Origin: Leptospira selangorensis
Lineage (GTDB): Bacteria > Spirochaetota > Leptospiria > Leptospirales > Leptospiraceae
Length of the DNA: 64,000 bases
Assembly: GCF_004769405.1 (NCBI RefSeq)
Contig: NZ_RQES01000016.1
Location: forward strand, 382,060-446,059
Direction of reading: 5' to 3'
The notes under the pieces: generated by a model
Told to the model about the DNA's origin: nothing
The model's database searches: none
What the model saw: only the letters and a program-made list of their open reading frames with translations
Position numbers and translations under genes: made by a program
Shown: in pieces, positions 1 through 9,060 of the stretch
Layout: the number at the start of each line of letters is the position of its first letter
Position numbering within the stretch: position 1 is the first letter of the stretch

Positions 1-188
1 GTAAGAAGCATAATATCGATGGGATAAGGAGAAGAGGCCATTACCCCTGCTTGCACCTGGAGTTTTGCGGTTCGGATCAATTCATCGAAAATTTCCTGGT
101 CCGGCTTACGAAGTCCTCTTCTGTATTGTCCAAGGCTAGCATCGATGTACTGCATTTGCCTGGAATATGGAATAACTGTCCTACCCAT
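1..188 (-). CDS. Conserved hypothetical protein, N-terminal part only
   Basis: The reverse strand reads from an ATG at 188-186 (MGRTVIPYSRQMQYIDASLG...) without a stop to the window edge, so about 62 N-terminal residues are visible and the rest lies outside. The start overlaps the stop of the upstream gene by 8 bases, which indicates translational coupling. The visible part is hydrophilic, with no signal peptide and no motif that I recognise. Function unknown. The tight overlap suggests that it works with the RecA-like protein encoded just upstream. Confidence 0.6.
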   Translation of the reverse strand, partial: MGRTVIPYSRQMQYIDASLGQYRRGLRKPDQEIFDELIRTAKLQVQAGVMASSPYPIDIMLL

Positions 189-828
189 AAATAAACTCCT
201 GTTTAGAATTCGGATCTGTTCCGATCTCGTACATAGATTTCGCTTTTCTGATCTTAAGATAAGAATGATCTTCCACCACATTTAACTCCCAAAGATCTTC
301 AGAGAGCTCCACTAACTTGGGAAAAATTTTTTGAAAGTTGGGATGAGTGTATTTAGTGGATTCCACAAGAACGATTGGGATCTGTTTGGAACGCATACGC
401 TCCAATAATAATACCAATTTTTCCAAAAGGAAAAGACCCTCGTCATCCTGAACATCCCCATCGAAGAATTGTTTGCAGGGAGCTAAAATGAAATAGATCG
501 TATTTTCTTTTGTGGAAGAATAGATCTCCCTCAAAGAATCCAGGATCTGATAAGGAGTGAATGCTCTCTGGACCAAGATTTTTTCTAAAAGAGCCTCGGG
601 AGATACTCTCCTTTTTCTGGTCTCTTCCGTAATGGTAAACACATCGAAACGAATGGCGCAGTCCAAATTAAAAACCTGAAATCCCGAAACCGCAAACGCG
701 TATTCCCAACGAAGGGCTAATTTATAAATTCCCTGTCTCCCTGTTAAAAGCCCGACATTGTCCCTGCTCCAGCCTAGGACCGGACGAAATAACTGGTCTT
801 GGAAACCTTCCAGGGGACCTAAATACAT
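181..828 (-). CDS. Hypothetical protein, possibly a degenerate RecA-like ATPase fold
   Basis: A 215-residue soluble protein starting at ATG 828. Residues 27-40 (LLTGRQGIYKLAL) have the look and position of a Walker A loop. The lysine (K36) is kept, but the GKT/S core is replaced by YKL. A hydrophobic strand ending in acidic residues around 120-135 resembles a Walker B region. The rest alternates strands and helices as in RecA/RadA-type domains, including a QIPIVLVES strand. If it is RecA-like it may not hydrolyse ATP normally. This assignment is inference from motif spacing only. The downstream gene overlaps by 8 bases, so the two are likely one operon. Confidence 0.55.
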   Translation of the reverse strand: MYLGPLEGFQDQLFRPVLGWSRDNVGLLTGRQGIYKLALRWEYAFAVSGFQVFNLDCAIRFDVFTITEETRKRRVSPEALLEKILVQRAFTPYQILDSLREIYSSTKENTIYFILAPCKQFFDGDVQDDEGLFLLEKLVLLLERMRSKQIPIVLVESTKYTHPNFQKIFPKLVELSEDLWELNVVEDHSYLKIRKAKSMYEIGTDPNSKQEFIYG

Positions 829-921
829 ATATACTATATAAATGATATGTTAAAAAATGTAAAGTGATTTGAGGAGTAGAAATTTCAAAAAGAAAATTTT
901 GGTCTATGGACTATTATAATT

Positions 922-1482
922 ATGTCTTGTCTAAATAAATTTTCCAAAATCCTTGGAGCTATGGAATCAGATCATTTCAAAACGGTCCGCGCACGTTCTG
1001 CCGTAGATTATCTTTTTAGGACCGTTCACCAGCATCATTCTCAGCTCAGCCAAATGGCTGATCAAAAGGCAAATATTTTAATCGCCGCATCATTTGTAAT
1101 ACTCTCACTTTCCTTAGGCTATGTTCAAAGACCTACCTATAGAACCGGTTTACTGACACTGATGGTATTTATCGTAATTGCGGCAAGTTTAGCGATACTT
1201 GCGGTGATGCCTACGTTCAAACAGAGAAAGAACGGCAAAATAAATCCCTTATTTTTCGGACATTTTGCCCCTATGAGTGAAAATGAATTTATGAATAAGA
1301 TGGAAGAAATCGCTTCGGAAGATTCTTCTTTGTATGAGGCATTGACAAGAGATCTATATCACTTAGGAAAATCATTATATTTTACGAAATATAGATATTT
1401 GAGATGGAGCTACCGTTGTCTTTTAGTGGGTGTAACTTCTTCCATGGTCTTAATATTTCTGGAAATTAAAGGAATTCTTTAA
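922..1482 (+). CDS. Pycsar effector-like membrane protein (PycTM/DUF5706 family)
   Basis: 186 residues. The region HSQLSQMADQKANIL followed by a hydrophobic helix (about residues 50-68), a second helix (about 75-95), an NPLFFGHF motif, an acidic helix with a YEALTRDLYHLG motif and a final helix (about 163-183) matches the PycTM/DUF5706 membrane-effector family as I know it. In Pycsar defence, a uridylate or cytidylate cyclase makes cUMP or cCMP on phage infection and the TM effector then damages the membrane. No cyclase gene lies in this window, so this is an orphan. Many relatives are fused to an HD domain, and this one is not. The start is uncertain: ATG 922 has no clear ribosome site, and ATG 961 has GGAG, but only two bases upstream. 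Confidence 0.72.
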   Translation: MSCLNKFSKILGAMESDHFKTVRARSAVDYLFRTVHQHHSQLSQMADQKANILIAASFVILSLSLGYVQRPTYRTGLLTLMVFIVIAASLAILAVMPTFKQRKNGKINPLFFGHFAPMSENEFMNKMEEIASEDSSLYEALTRDLYHLGKSLYFTKYRYLRWSYRCLLVGVTSSMVLIFLEIKGIL

Positions 1483-1523
1483 CAAGAGCCATTTACCCAG
1501 TTTAATCGGAAATAGATAATAAC

Positions 1524-3497
1524 TTACATCTTAATCTGGATCGGAACAAATCGATTTAAGATTTCTCTGACAACCCGATTTAGTCTGGGTTTTCCTTCGG
1601 CTTCCAGAAGGATCCAATAGGCGTAGTCTATACTAAACATGTCTTTGATATTCTTTCCGACCTTTATCCATTGTTGTTCTATTCGTTTTTTGGCCTCAAC
1701 GGTTAGGTTCGGATTCTTTTGGAAATTTTCCAAATAAGCATAATACTCTGAGGTAAGAGAAGCTGGGATCGGATCCTTCCATTTTCTGCCCCTTATTGTT
1801 CTCTCAGTTTCCCAACGGAATTCGCCTAAGGTTTTTGTAACTACTAACGTGGCGTTTTCAGTCATGACTATAGGGAATAATAACCTGCTATAATCTTGGT
1901 TGCCTGCGCTTGTTTCTTGCCAAAGAACTCCCCTGTTTCCACTATAAGGCAGAAGGATACAATCAGCAAAAAATTCCTTTCTATATAGATCTGTATGGTT
2001 TGGGTCGGAGTTGGAAATTGCGCTTACTTCTCTATGGAAGATGCTTGTATCTATTTTTAAAACTCTTTCCGCATTTGATAGAATTTTGCTTGGGAAGGTC
2101 AGATTGGATTCCGTTGCTCCGTAGAATTGGTCTTCGGATAAGATTGGATAAGCGAAATTCGGGTTTAAGGAAATTCCCAGAAGTCCCATATAAAGAATAT
2201 TTTCCAGTTCCCAGTCCAGAATATGCAAAAGATATTCTTTATTCATAATATTCTTGGCTTCTGCTTCTTGGTTCCATCGCAGATTTGATTTTTGGACCTG
2301 ATCGTAGGTTTGCCCAAGGTGGTTTTGAGAAGGATTTTTTTTGCCGGAAAGTATGAGGTTTAGCCAATCAGGAAGAAGATGAACAGAAAGTTTGACTTCC
2401 TGATATTGGCGATCATTGACAGAGGATTTTAATGTAGCGATCGCAAGTTCCAGATCAAACAATCGTTTCGCCGATACTAAACCTTCGTCCAGGAAGAAAA
2501 AATGTATAAATAGTAATACTGGTTTGGGGATATTTGTCGTTTGAGAGCGGAATTTTATAAAACAAACTTTGTATAATCGTATTAATATTTTATAATCTTC
2601 TTGTTTATGCCTTCTGCGTATCAAGCCAGGGTGTTCTTTATACGCGGTCACAAGCCTTGTGATCTCTTCACAAACACTAGGATTTAATCCCGAATATTCT
2701 AAAATTTGGGAAAGGCTATTTATATACTCGTCAGGGATGGCACCAGGATGTGCCGGCCCGGCAGGGCTTGTTTTAGGAGTTTCAATCCATTCTTCATTTT
2801 TTTTCTCATCAATTTCCGGAACAGTTTTGATCTGTAGGGTAAGATTTGTTCCTTCTTGAGAGATCAATATCGCTTCGGATTTGAGCCATTGTTTGCTCTC
2901 GTCCGGAACTAAGATCTGCATTCTTTCGTATCTTGTGAGAGAGAATGTGGCTCCTACTTTTTTAGTATAAATCCTGGCCCGTATCGCTCTGTTTAAAGAG
3001 TTCTCATCCAGTTCTTGGATACCTAATAAGGCAGGGAATCTTTCCTCGGAATCCGTTTCTAAGATAGCGGTGATAAAGTTTTTGGCGGTGGCCTTATGAT
3101 CTTCTATCAGATGATCTAATGCATGTACGATCAATATGTCTTTCCAGGCGGGAAGATTACTTTGTTCCGCAAGGAACTGTAAAAACTCAGGAAGGAAATA
3201 TTTTCGATACCAGGAAGGATCTTCCGCCAGTCGTTTTAGATCTGCGTTATCAACCTGATCTAAAAATGTATGGAATAGGTTCGTATCTTTGGAATTAAAA
3301 TGGTGGAGCTGTAGTTTGGATACGATCTTTGCTCTGTGCTCTAACGCGAGACTGTTTTGTCTGCGTAGATAACGTTGCAATATATAGATTACTGTGAATA
3401 GAAGGGCTAAAAAGATCGCTCCGCTAATAACTGGAGCCCAAGAGAATTCTGGCCAAATCAGGATGGGGTTTCCGGAATCCTGACCTAATATGAACAT
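1524..3497 (-). CDS. Large membrane-anchored protein of unknown function
   Basis: 657 residues with one predicted membrane helix near the N-terminus (about residues 22-42), after a short periplasmic stretch, and a long hydrophilic cytoplasmic part. A segment at about 170-225 (RARIYTKKVGATFSLTRYER then a beta-rich stretch) loosely recalls the N-terminal half of PilZ-type proteins, but no RxxxR/DxSxxG c-di-GMP motif was found, so I do not assign it. An acidic linker follows at about 230-250. It is the last gene of a leftward run (lplA, glyA, two acyltransferases), starting 39 bases after the preceding gene. Function unknown. Confidence 0.6.
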   Translation of the reverse strand: MFILGQDSGNPILIWPEFSWAPVISGAIFLALLFTVIYILQRYLRRQNSLALEHRAKIVSKLQLHHFNSKDTNLFHTFLDQVDNADLKRLAEDPSWYRKYFLPEFLQFLAEQSNLPAWKDILIVHALDHLIEDHKATAKNFITAILETDSEERFPALLGIQELDENSLNRAIRARIYTKKVGATFSLTRYERMQILVPDESKQWLKSEAILISQEGTNLTLQIKTVPEIDEKKNEEWIETPKTSPAGPAHPGAIPDEYINSLSQILEYSGLNPSVCEEITRLVTAYKEHPGLIRRRHKQEDYKILIRLYKVCFIKFRSQTTNIPKPVLLFIHFFFLDEGLVSAKRLFDLELAIATLKSSVNDRQYQEVKLSVHLLPDWLNLILSGKKNPSQNHLGQTYDQVQKSNLRWNQEAEAKNIMNKEYLLHILDWELENILYMGLLGISLNPNFAYPILSEDQFYGATESNLTFPSKILSNAERVLKIDTSIFHREVSAISNSDPNHTDLYRKEFFADCILLPYSGNRGVLWQETSAGNQDYSRLLFPIVMTENATLVVTKTLGEFRWETERTIRGRKWKDPIPASLTSEYYAYLENFQKNPNLTVEAKKRIEQQWIKVGKNIKDMFSIDYAYWILLEAEGKPRLNRVVREILNRFVPIQIKM

Positions 3498-3536
3498 GCA
3501 AAAATATTAAATAGAATTATAAAGTAGTCAAGATGT

Positions 3537-4727
3537 TTACTTGGCTGGGAGCTCTTTCTTTTTCATTCTTTTCAGAATATAATCTCGAATTGCCAGGAAT
3601 GGCCTTTCTGTAATATAAAAAATCGGAACACAAACAACAAAAACAAATAATACCGTATAAATTCCAAGAAGTAAGTAAGGGCCAGCCTCTAATCCGGACG
3701 GAAGATTATTCTTGAATATAAAACGAAGTGCAGCTAGTAAAAACATTCCGTGCCAAAGATACATTGTATAACTTGTGCGAGCTATCGGAGTGAAAAAGCG
3801 CGATCTGAATATAAAATTCCAGAAATTTCCCTCCAGTAAACATGCAATGAATAAAACGGCAAAACTAAATTGGAAATACGTATGAATGAATATCGAATTT
3901 ATATTTGTTCTACTCATCAGAAGTGCGATACAAAGAGATAACGCGGCTCCGATCGAAAAGCCTAAGTTTTTTGCCAGACTCGTATTTTTTAGAAACTCAG
4001 GTTTCCATCTTACAAGTTCAGTCAGTAACATTCCGACAATGATTGCATCAAAACGGGATTCAGTATGAAAGCTGGTCCAATCTGCCGTAAAGTCGAAATG
4101 ATAATAGAATCCCCTGATAACCATCGGGACAAAATATAGCACGACCAATATGATCCTTCTCATTTCGGCTTTTTGTTTGAAAAGAAGAATGGAACAAAGC
4201 GGAGGAACGACTAAATAGAATTGTTCTTCGATGGAAAGACTCCAGCCGAATGAGAATAATCTATCGTGGAAAAAATTGGAAATATATAAAAAATCAGTCC
4301 AGGAATTCGCGAGGGAGTTTGCTAATTTTTCTTTTACAACCAGAATTTCCGGAGAAGGGGAGGTCATTTTTTCGCCAATTTTATAGACGGCTTTGGTTTG
4401 TATAAAATGAATAATTAGACAAATATAATATGCAGGTATAATCCTGAAGGTACGTTTTAAGTAGAACTTTTTTAGATCGATTTTGGAACTTCTTCCGTAT
4501 TCATCTAATAACCCGCCGTAGATCAAGAACCCGCTTAACATGAAAAATAGATCTACTGAGGATTGTAAATTTACGATAATAGTGGTTAATATCTCTCCAT
4601 CGGAGACTAGGACTTTTCCCGCTCCGGTCCCAAGATGGAAAATAATCACCATAAAGATGGAGAGGGCCCTTAGGCCGTTTAATGAAGGGATTTCCGCATC
4701 ATTTTTAGCATATAAGTATTTTAGCAT
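3537..4727 (-). CDS. Acyltransferase 3 family membrane protein (OafA/YrhL type), copy 1
   Basis: 396 residues with about ten membrane helices. Family signatures: SLNGLRALSIFMVIIFHLG near residue 15 with the key R and H, FYLKRTFRIIPAYY near residue 90, and WSLSIEEQFYLVVPP near residue 160. Such proteins transfer acetyl or other acyl groups to sugars of lipopolysaccharide or other envelope glycans at the inner membrane. There is no C-terminal SGNH domain. It is 12 bases downstream of a paralogue with the same motifs, so this is a tandem duplication, probably co-transcribed. The acceptor is not known; O-antigen modification is a reasonable inference. Confidence 0.88.
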   Translation of the reverse strand: MLKYLYAKNDAEIPSLNGLRALSIFMVIIFHLGTGAGKVLVSDGEILTTIIVNLQSSVDLFFMLSGFLIYGGLLDEYGRSSKIDLKKFYLKRTFRIIPAYYICLIIHFIQTKAVYKIGEKMTSPSPEILVVKEKLANSLANSWTDFLYISNFFHDRLFSFGWSLSIEEQFYLVVPPLCSILLFKQKAEMRRIILVVLYFVPMVIRGFYYHFDFTADWTSFHTESRFDAIIVGMLLTELVRWKPEFLKNTSLAKNLGFSIGAALSLCIALLMSRTNINSIFIHTYFQFSFAVLFIACLLEGNFWNFIFRSRFFTPIARTSYTMYLWHGMFLLAALRFIFKNNLPSGLEAGPYLLLGIYTVLFVFVVCVPIFYITERPFLAIRDYILKRMKKKELPAK

Positions 4728-4739
4728 ATATTTACCGTA

Positions 4740-5939
4740 TTAGTTGGGTGTTGAAGCTGATCTGGCCTTTAGTCGAGCGATCCATTTGTCTTTAAGCTTT
4801 AAAAAAGGTCTTTCGATCAAATAGAATAGAATAGTACAGAACAAGAAAGTGAATAATACCGCGACTATAAAAGTGGCGAAAGTTCTGGAATAACTTAGGG
4901 ATTGTATTACTGTTCCACAAACTATCGAGATAGCTGCGGAAGTCGGGTATAAATGCCAAAGATACATTGTGTAACTCACCCGGGCGATAGGACGAAATAC
5001 GGAAAAGCTTAAAAATTTGCCTATATAGGAATTTTCCGAAAGGCTAACTAATACAATCCCTGCAAAACCTAGATTTAAACAATTATAAGCGTAAATTTGA
5101 GTGAATGCAGTCTTCTCTGTCAGAAAGCCTATTGCCGCAAGAATGATGGAGACAGAAAGCACCGAGTAACGGATCGGCTTTTTCTGGAAAAAGTTGGAAT
5201 AATATGAAGAAAGGAAAAATTCAGAACATAACATTCCCGCAATAAGCGAATCAAATCTAGTCTCGCTATGAGTGTATATGATATGTGTAGGTAAAATATC
5301 GAATTGGGAATAAACCGCTCTTAATATGACCGGGATAAAATAAAGGCCAACAAGTAGGATCCTTCTTGTGGAATCCGAAATTTTAAAGAAAAGTAATGCA
5401 CATAAAGGAGGTAGTATTAAATAGAATTGTTCCTCTATCGACAAAGACCATCCGTAATCGAATAATCTTCCTTTTGTATAATTGGAAATATAGAATATAT
5501 CGGCCCATGCGTAGGAAATACTTTCGGTTAAACTCTGTTTTAAAAGGGTTTTGGAAGCATCTAAATTTTCTGCGGCGTTCAAGGACTTTAACATCCCTCT
5601 CATGCTGAGATATTGGACTAAGAGCAGGAAATAATAAGCAGGGAAGATCCTGAGAGATCTTTTGATATAAAAAAAGGAAAGTTTTATGTTCCCGTACTTT
5701 ACTTTTTCTTTTAGTAGATTTCCATAAATTAAGAAACCGCTCAATATAAAAAATAAGTCGATTCCTGCGGTAAGGTTTTTAAGAGCAGTATCTAATAGGT
5801 AAGGGATATTCGGGATAAAATGATTTGCCCCAATCCAAATGTGGAGCCCTATGATCATCATAATGGAGATAGCTCTGACTCCGTTTAGGGCTGGGTATTC
5901 CTCGTCCCGCTTCTCCGTAATATAAGAAAAAAATTTCAT
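4740..5939 (-). CDS. Acyltransferase 3 family membrane protein (OafA/YrhL type), copy 2
   Basis: 399 residues with the same layout as its downstream neighbour: ALNGVRAISIMMIIGLHIW near residue 18, FYIKRSLRIFPAYYFLL near residue 90, WSLSIEEQFYLILPP near residue 165, about ten membrane helices and a basic C-terminus. The predicted role is O-acylation of an envelope sugar at the inner membrane. It lies 30 bases downstream of glyA. The two copies are clearly homologous but well diverged, so the duplication is old or the pair was acquired as such. Confidence 0.88.
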   Translation of the reverse strand: MKFFSYITEKRDEEYPALNGVRAISIMMIIGLHIWIGANHFIPNIPYLLDTALKNLTAGIDLFFILSGFLIYGNLLKEKVKYGNIKLSFFYIKRSLRIFPAYYFLLLVQYLSMRGMLKSLNAAENLDASKTLLKQSLTESISYAWADIFYISNYTKGRLFDYGWSLSIEEQFYLILPPLCALLFFKISDSTRRILLVGLYFIPVILRAVYSQFDILPTHIIYTHSETRFDSLIAGMLCSEFFLSSYYSNFFQKKPIRYSVLSVSIILAAIGFLTEKTAFTQIYAYNCLNLGFAGIVLVSLSENSYIGKFLSFSVFRPIARVSYTMYLWHLYPTSAAISIVCGTVIQSLSYSRTFATFIVAVLFTFLFCTILFYLIERPFLKLKDKWIARLKARSASTPN

Positions 5940-5969
5940 AGGGCTCTCTTTATGTGTTAAATTTGGAAA

Positions 5970-7217
5970 TTAATCCAATCTGAAATTGGTCATCGGGAAT
6001 TGTTGGGTGATCTCTTTCACCCCTGCCTTGACTTTTTCCTTGGTCTTTTCGTCGTCCGGGTTGTCCAAGAAATCACAGATCAGGTTTCCTACTTTTTCAA
6101 TATCGGCAGGTTTGAGACCTCTGGTAGTAAGTGCAGGAGTTCCTAAACGAATTCCGGAAGCAACTGCTGGAGGGTTTTTGTCGAATGGGATTGCGTTTTT
6201 ATTCACTGTGACTCCGACTTCGTCCAATCCGTCCGCTGCTTTCGCGCCGGTTAAACCTTTTACGGATACATCCAATAAGACTAGGTGGTTGTCAGTTCCA
6301 CCGCTTACCACTCTGAATCCTCTTTTTACAAAAACTTCTGCCAGCACTTTAGCGTTTGCGAGTACTGTTTCAATATACTTTTTGTAATCAGGGCTTAAAG
6401 CTTCTCCGAACGCTACCGCTTTTGCTGCGATTACGTGCATTAAAGGTCCACCTTGGATCCCAGGGAATACTCTGGAGTTTAATACTTTCTCATTTTCTAA
6501 TTTAGAAAGAATTAAACCACCTCTTGGTCCTCTGAGAGTTTTGTGAGTGGTAGTGGTAACATAATCAAAATTATCGATTGGAGAAGGGTGATAGCCGGTC
6601 GCCACTAACCCGGAGATATGCGCGATATCTGCCATAAGTTTTGCGCCTACTGATTTTGCGATCTCTGCGAATTTATCAAAATCGATCGTTCTAGAATATG
6701 CAGAAGCACCTGCAACGATCAGTTTAGGTTTATGTTCTTTTGCAAGAGATGCAAGAGCATCGTAATCAATTGTCTCGGTTTTAGGATCTACACCGTAAGG
6801 GATCGGTTTATAATATTTTCCGCTGATATTTACAGGAGAACCATGAGTTAAATGTCCTCCATGAGCCAGATTCATTCCTAAAAAAGAATCTCCCGGTTCC
6901 ATAGTGGCCAGAAAAACCGCCATATTTGCCTGCGCCCCAGAGTGAGGCTGAACGTTTGCGTATTCCGCTTTGAAGATCTTTTTAGCTCTTTCGATCGCCA
7001 AAGACTCTACCGCGTCCGCGTTTACACATCCGTTATAATATCTTTTTCCAGGATATCCTTCCGCATATTTATTAGTAAGAGTGGAAGTATAAGCTTCCAG
7101 AACTGGTCTGGACACGAAGTTTTCAGAAGCGATCATTTCCAGGTTTTGTTCCTGTCTTTGGTCTTCTGCCTGTAAGGCTTTGAAAATTTCGGGGTCTTGT
7201 TGGGGAAGGTATTTCAT
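5970..7217 (-). CDS. glyA: Serine hydroxymethyltransferase
   Basis: 415 residues, full length for the family. It interconverts serine and glycine using tetrahydrofolate and pyridoxal phosphate in the cytoplasm, and is the main source of one-carbon units. Recognisable parts are [13 protein letters not shown] near the N-terminus, [13 protein letters not shown], the PLP-lysine block [14 protein letters not shown], and the C-terminal [13 protein letters not shown]. It follows lplA by 25 bases. A shared link could be the glycine cleavage system, whose H protein carries lipoate. Starts at ATG 7217. Confidence 0.98.
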   Translation of the reverse strand: MKYLPQQDPEIFKALQAEDQRQEQNLEMIASENFVSRPVLEAYTSTLTNKYAEGYPGKRYYNGCVNADAVESLAIERAKKIFKAEYANVQPHSGAQANMAVFLATMEPGDSFLGMNLAHGGHLTHGSPVNISGKYYKPIPYGVDPKTETIDYDALASLAKEHKPKLIVAGASAYSRTIDFDKFAEIAKSVGAKLMADIAHISGLVATGYHPSPIDNFDYVTTTTHKTLRGPRGGLILSKLENEKVLNSRVFPGIQGGPLMHVIAAKAVAFGEALSPDYKKYIETVLANAKVLAEVFVKRGFRVVSGGTDNHLVLLDVSVKGLTGAKAADGLDEVGVTVNKNAIPFDKNPPAVASGIRLGTPALTTRGLKPADIEKVGNLICDFLDNPDDEKTKEKVKAGVKEITQQFPMTNFRLD

Positions 7218-7242
7218 TTTTTCCTCGTGGTGCCTAAGAGAA

Positions 7243-8115
7243 TCATTCTCCCAGAATATAGCCTAGATCTGAATATTTTTCCTGGAACAGCCGATCTGCC
7301 ACCTTACGAACGTTTCGAAAGAAGGATGGATCCGCTTCGGTACCTATGATTTCAACCCCCAGATAATCCGCAAATAAAAGGGAAAGGTCTTGTTTGAATT
7401 TTCCGGGCGAAAAGGAGGCAGGCAAGGCGGTTACGAATTCATCATGAGCTCTGCCTTTTCTATATTCAGGTTCTTCTGGAGGATGGGGTAGAAGGTCCGA
7501 CACCAATGGGATCAGCCTGGAATCCAAGATCAGGGTCCCATGTTGCACGATGCAGTTCTTCTTCCTGAACTGAGCGTTTCCCGAAATTTTTTTCCATACA
7601 TCCGGGGATAGTTCTAAGGCGAGGTCTGACTTGCCCTTACATTTTGTTTTGAGCCCTTGTTTGTTTAGAGCAGAAGATATCAGACCTAAGAATATATTAT
7701 AAGAGTTAGAGACAGGATATAGCTCCGGTTTTGTTTCTAAGGAAACGAAAAGGCTGAAGTTTAGATTCCATCCTGGCTCATGTACGACAGTCCCTCCGCC
7801 ACTTGCTCTTCTGGCTATATATACCGGGTCTGTTATGGAAGGTTTTTTGGGAGTTGGTCTTTTTTGGAATGTAGTCAGGAAGTTTTCTATATTTTCTTTT
7901 CCTGCGCTTAGTTCCGGTTTTTCCGAGAGGCCCATTATAATGGACCTGGGTCCTTCCCAAAATCGAACCCCGCCGGAATATCCTCCGGATACTAGTTGGA
8001 CGGCGAGAGCTTCTTCCAAAGCTAGATTATAATAAGGTGTCCTGATGGATTTTTGGTCTAGTATAAAAGTTCTCACTTCGAGACCAGAGTCTATCGGACT
8101 ATAGTTTTCGTCCAT
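7243..8115 (-). CDS. Lipoate-protein ligase A family protein
   Basis: 290 residues. The biotin/lipoate A/B protein ligase fold is marked by the block [20 protein letters not shown] at about residues 107-126 and a later [19 protein letters not shown], where the lysine-containing loop binds the acyl-adenylate. The protein attaches lipoate, or transfers octanoyl/lipoyl groups, to E2 and GcvH domains. The likely client in this window is SucB, and glyA next door points to the glycine cleavage system. LplA (ligase) versus LipM-like octanoyltransferase cannot be decided here. It is the first gene of the leftward run. Confidence 0.9.
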   Translation of the reverse strand: MDENYSPIDSGLEVRTFILDQKSIRTPYYNLALEEALAVQLVSGGYSGGVRFWEGPRSIIMGLSEKPELSAGKENIENFLTTFQKRPTPKKPSITDPVYIARRASGGGTVVHEPGWNLNFSLFVSLETKPELYPVSNSYNIFLGLISSALNKQGLKTKCKGKSDLALELSPDVWKKISGNAQFRKKNCIVQHGTLILDSRLIPLVSDLLPHPPEEPEYRKGRAHDEFVTALPASFSPGKFKQDLSLLFADYLGVEIIGTEADPSFFRNVRKVADRLFQEKYSDLGYILGE

Positions 8116-8373
8116 GGGTTTTACTACGGACTGTGGTCTTAATTGATCTATTTAAACACCGGTCCCAATCTTATTTTCTCTTTTCTTACTCAGGGAATAA
8201 TTTTAAACACTTTGTGCGAATATAAATGAACCGCGTTCCATATATATTAATAAAATATAATATTAAAGTGCGCTTTAAGTTTAATTGAACTGCGGTCACC
8301 GTTACTCGATTTTTAATAAAATTGGAACATTCTTCTTTCTCCCCTTGTCCTAATTTATAGAGCATTATGAAAA

Positions 8374-9060
8374 ATGAATATAATTTATTTCTTAGAGAAG
8401 TTGAGACTTCTTTCTTCCCCTTCGAAAACCAGGGGGGTTTTTAATCGGTTCTCAGTTTTTGTTTTGGCCATGTCCCTTTTGTTAGGGGCTTGCGTTATAG
8501 ACCAAGATACAAATTCCAAAAAATCCAAATTATACAAACCTAGCTTTGCCCTTTTCGGGGATAGTATCTCTGCCTTTTGGCCTGTAGAAGAACAGTTCCC
8601 CGAATTCGAAACTTATAAGAAGGCCTTCCCAGGAAGAAGGACTTATGAGATCCAGGAGGCAGCCAAAAACGAAACAGGGAAATATAGATCCTGTATGTTG
8701 AACGGCGGTGTAAATGATTTCCTGAATAATTTCGAACCCACTTGGGAAGAGGTCGACGCAACTGTACAACGTCAACTTAAGACCTTGGAAATACTGAACG
8801 AGCGCTGTGATTATATCATCGTTCTGAATGTATGGAGTGTCCAGCTTCCTTGGCCGGTTAAGGCAGCGTCCATGATCAATTTGGAAATGAAGAAGAAGGT
8901 CACCTTCCTACCAAGAATTGATCCTGAAGATCTGATCCATAACGAAATGTTATTGGACGGAGGTCACTTAACTGACGAAGGATACGGAATTCTTTCCCAA
9001 AGGGTGAGGGAATATCTCAAAGCTACTTTGCCTGAGTTTTGGTTGGAGTTTCTGTTATGA
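8374..9060 (+). CDS. SGNH/GDSL-type hydrolase lipoprotein
   Basis: 228 residues. A signal peptide ends in a lipobox (MSLLLGAC, about residues 30-37), so the product is an outer- or inner-membrane lipoprotein. The SGNH blocks are visible: FGDSIS (block I with the serine), LNGGVNDFL (block III, GxND) and DGGHLTDEGY (block V with Asp and His). This suggests an esterase or acyl-hydrolase acting on lipid or acylated glycan in the periplasm. Its stop overlaps the next gene (ATGA), so it is coupled to a putative outer-membrane barrel. The substrate is unknown. Confidence 0.85.
   Translation: MNIIYFLEKLRLLSSPSKTRGVFNRFSVFVLAMSLLLGACVIDQDTNSKKSKLYKPSFALFGDSISAFWPVEEQFPEFETYKKAFPGRRTYEIQEAAKNETGKYRSCMLNGGVNDFLNNFEPTWEEVDATVQRQLKTLEILNERCDYIIVLNVWSVQLPWPVKAASMINLEMKKKVTFLPRIDPEDLIHNEMLLDGGHLTDEGYGILSQRVREYLKATLPEFWLEFLL

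Noticed and set aside
5986..6387. 133-codon open frame antisense to glyA
   Set aside because: It lies wholly inside glyA, whose protein is strongly conserved, and has no ribosome site or known motif.
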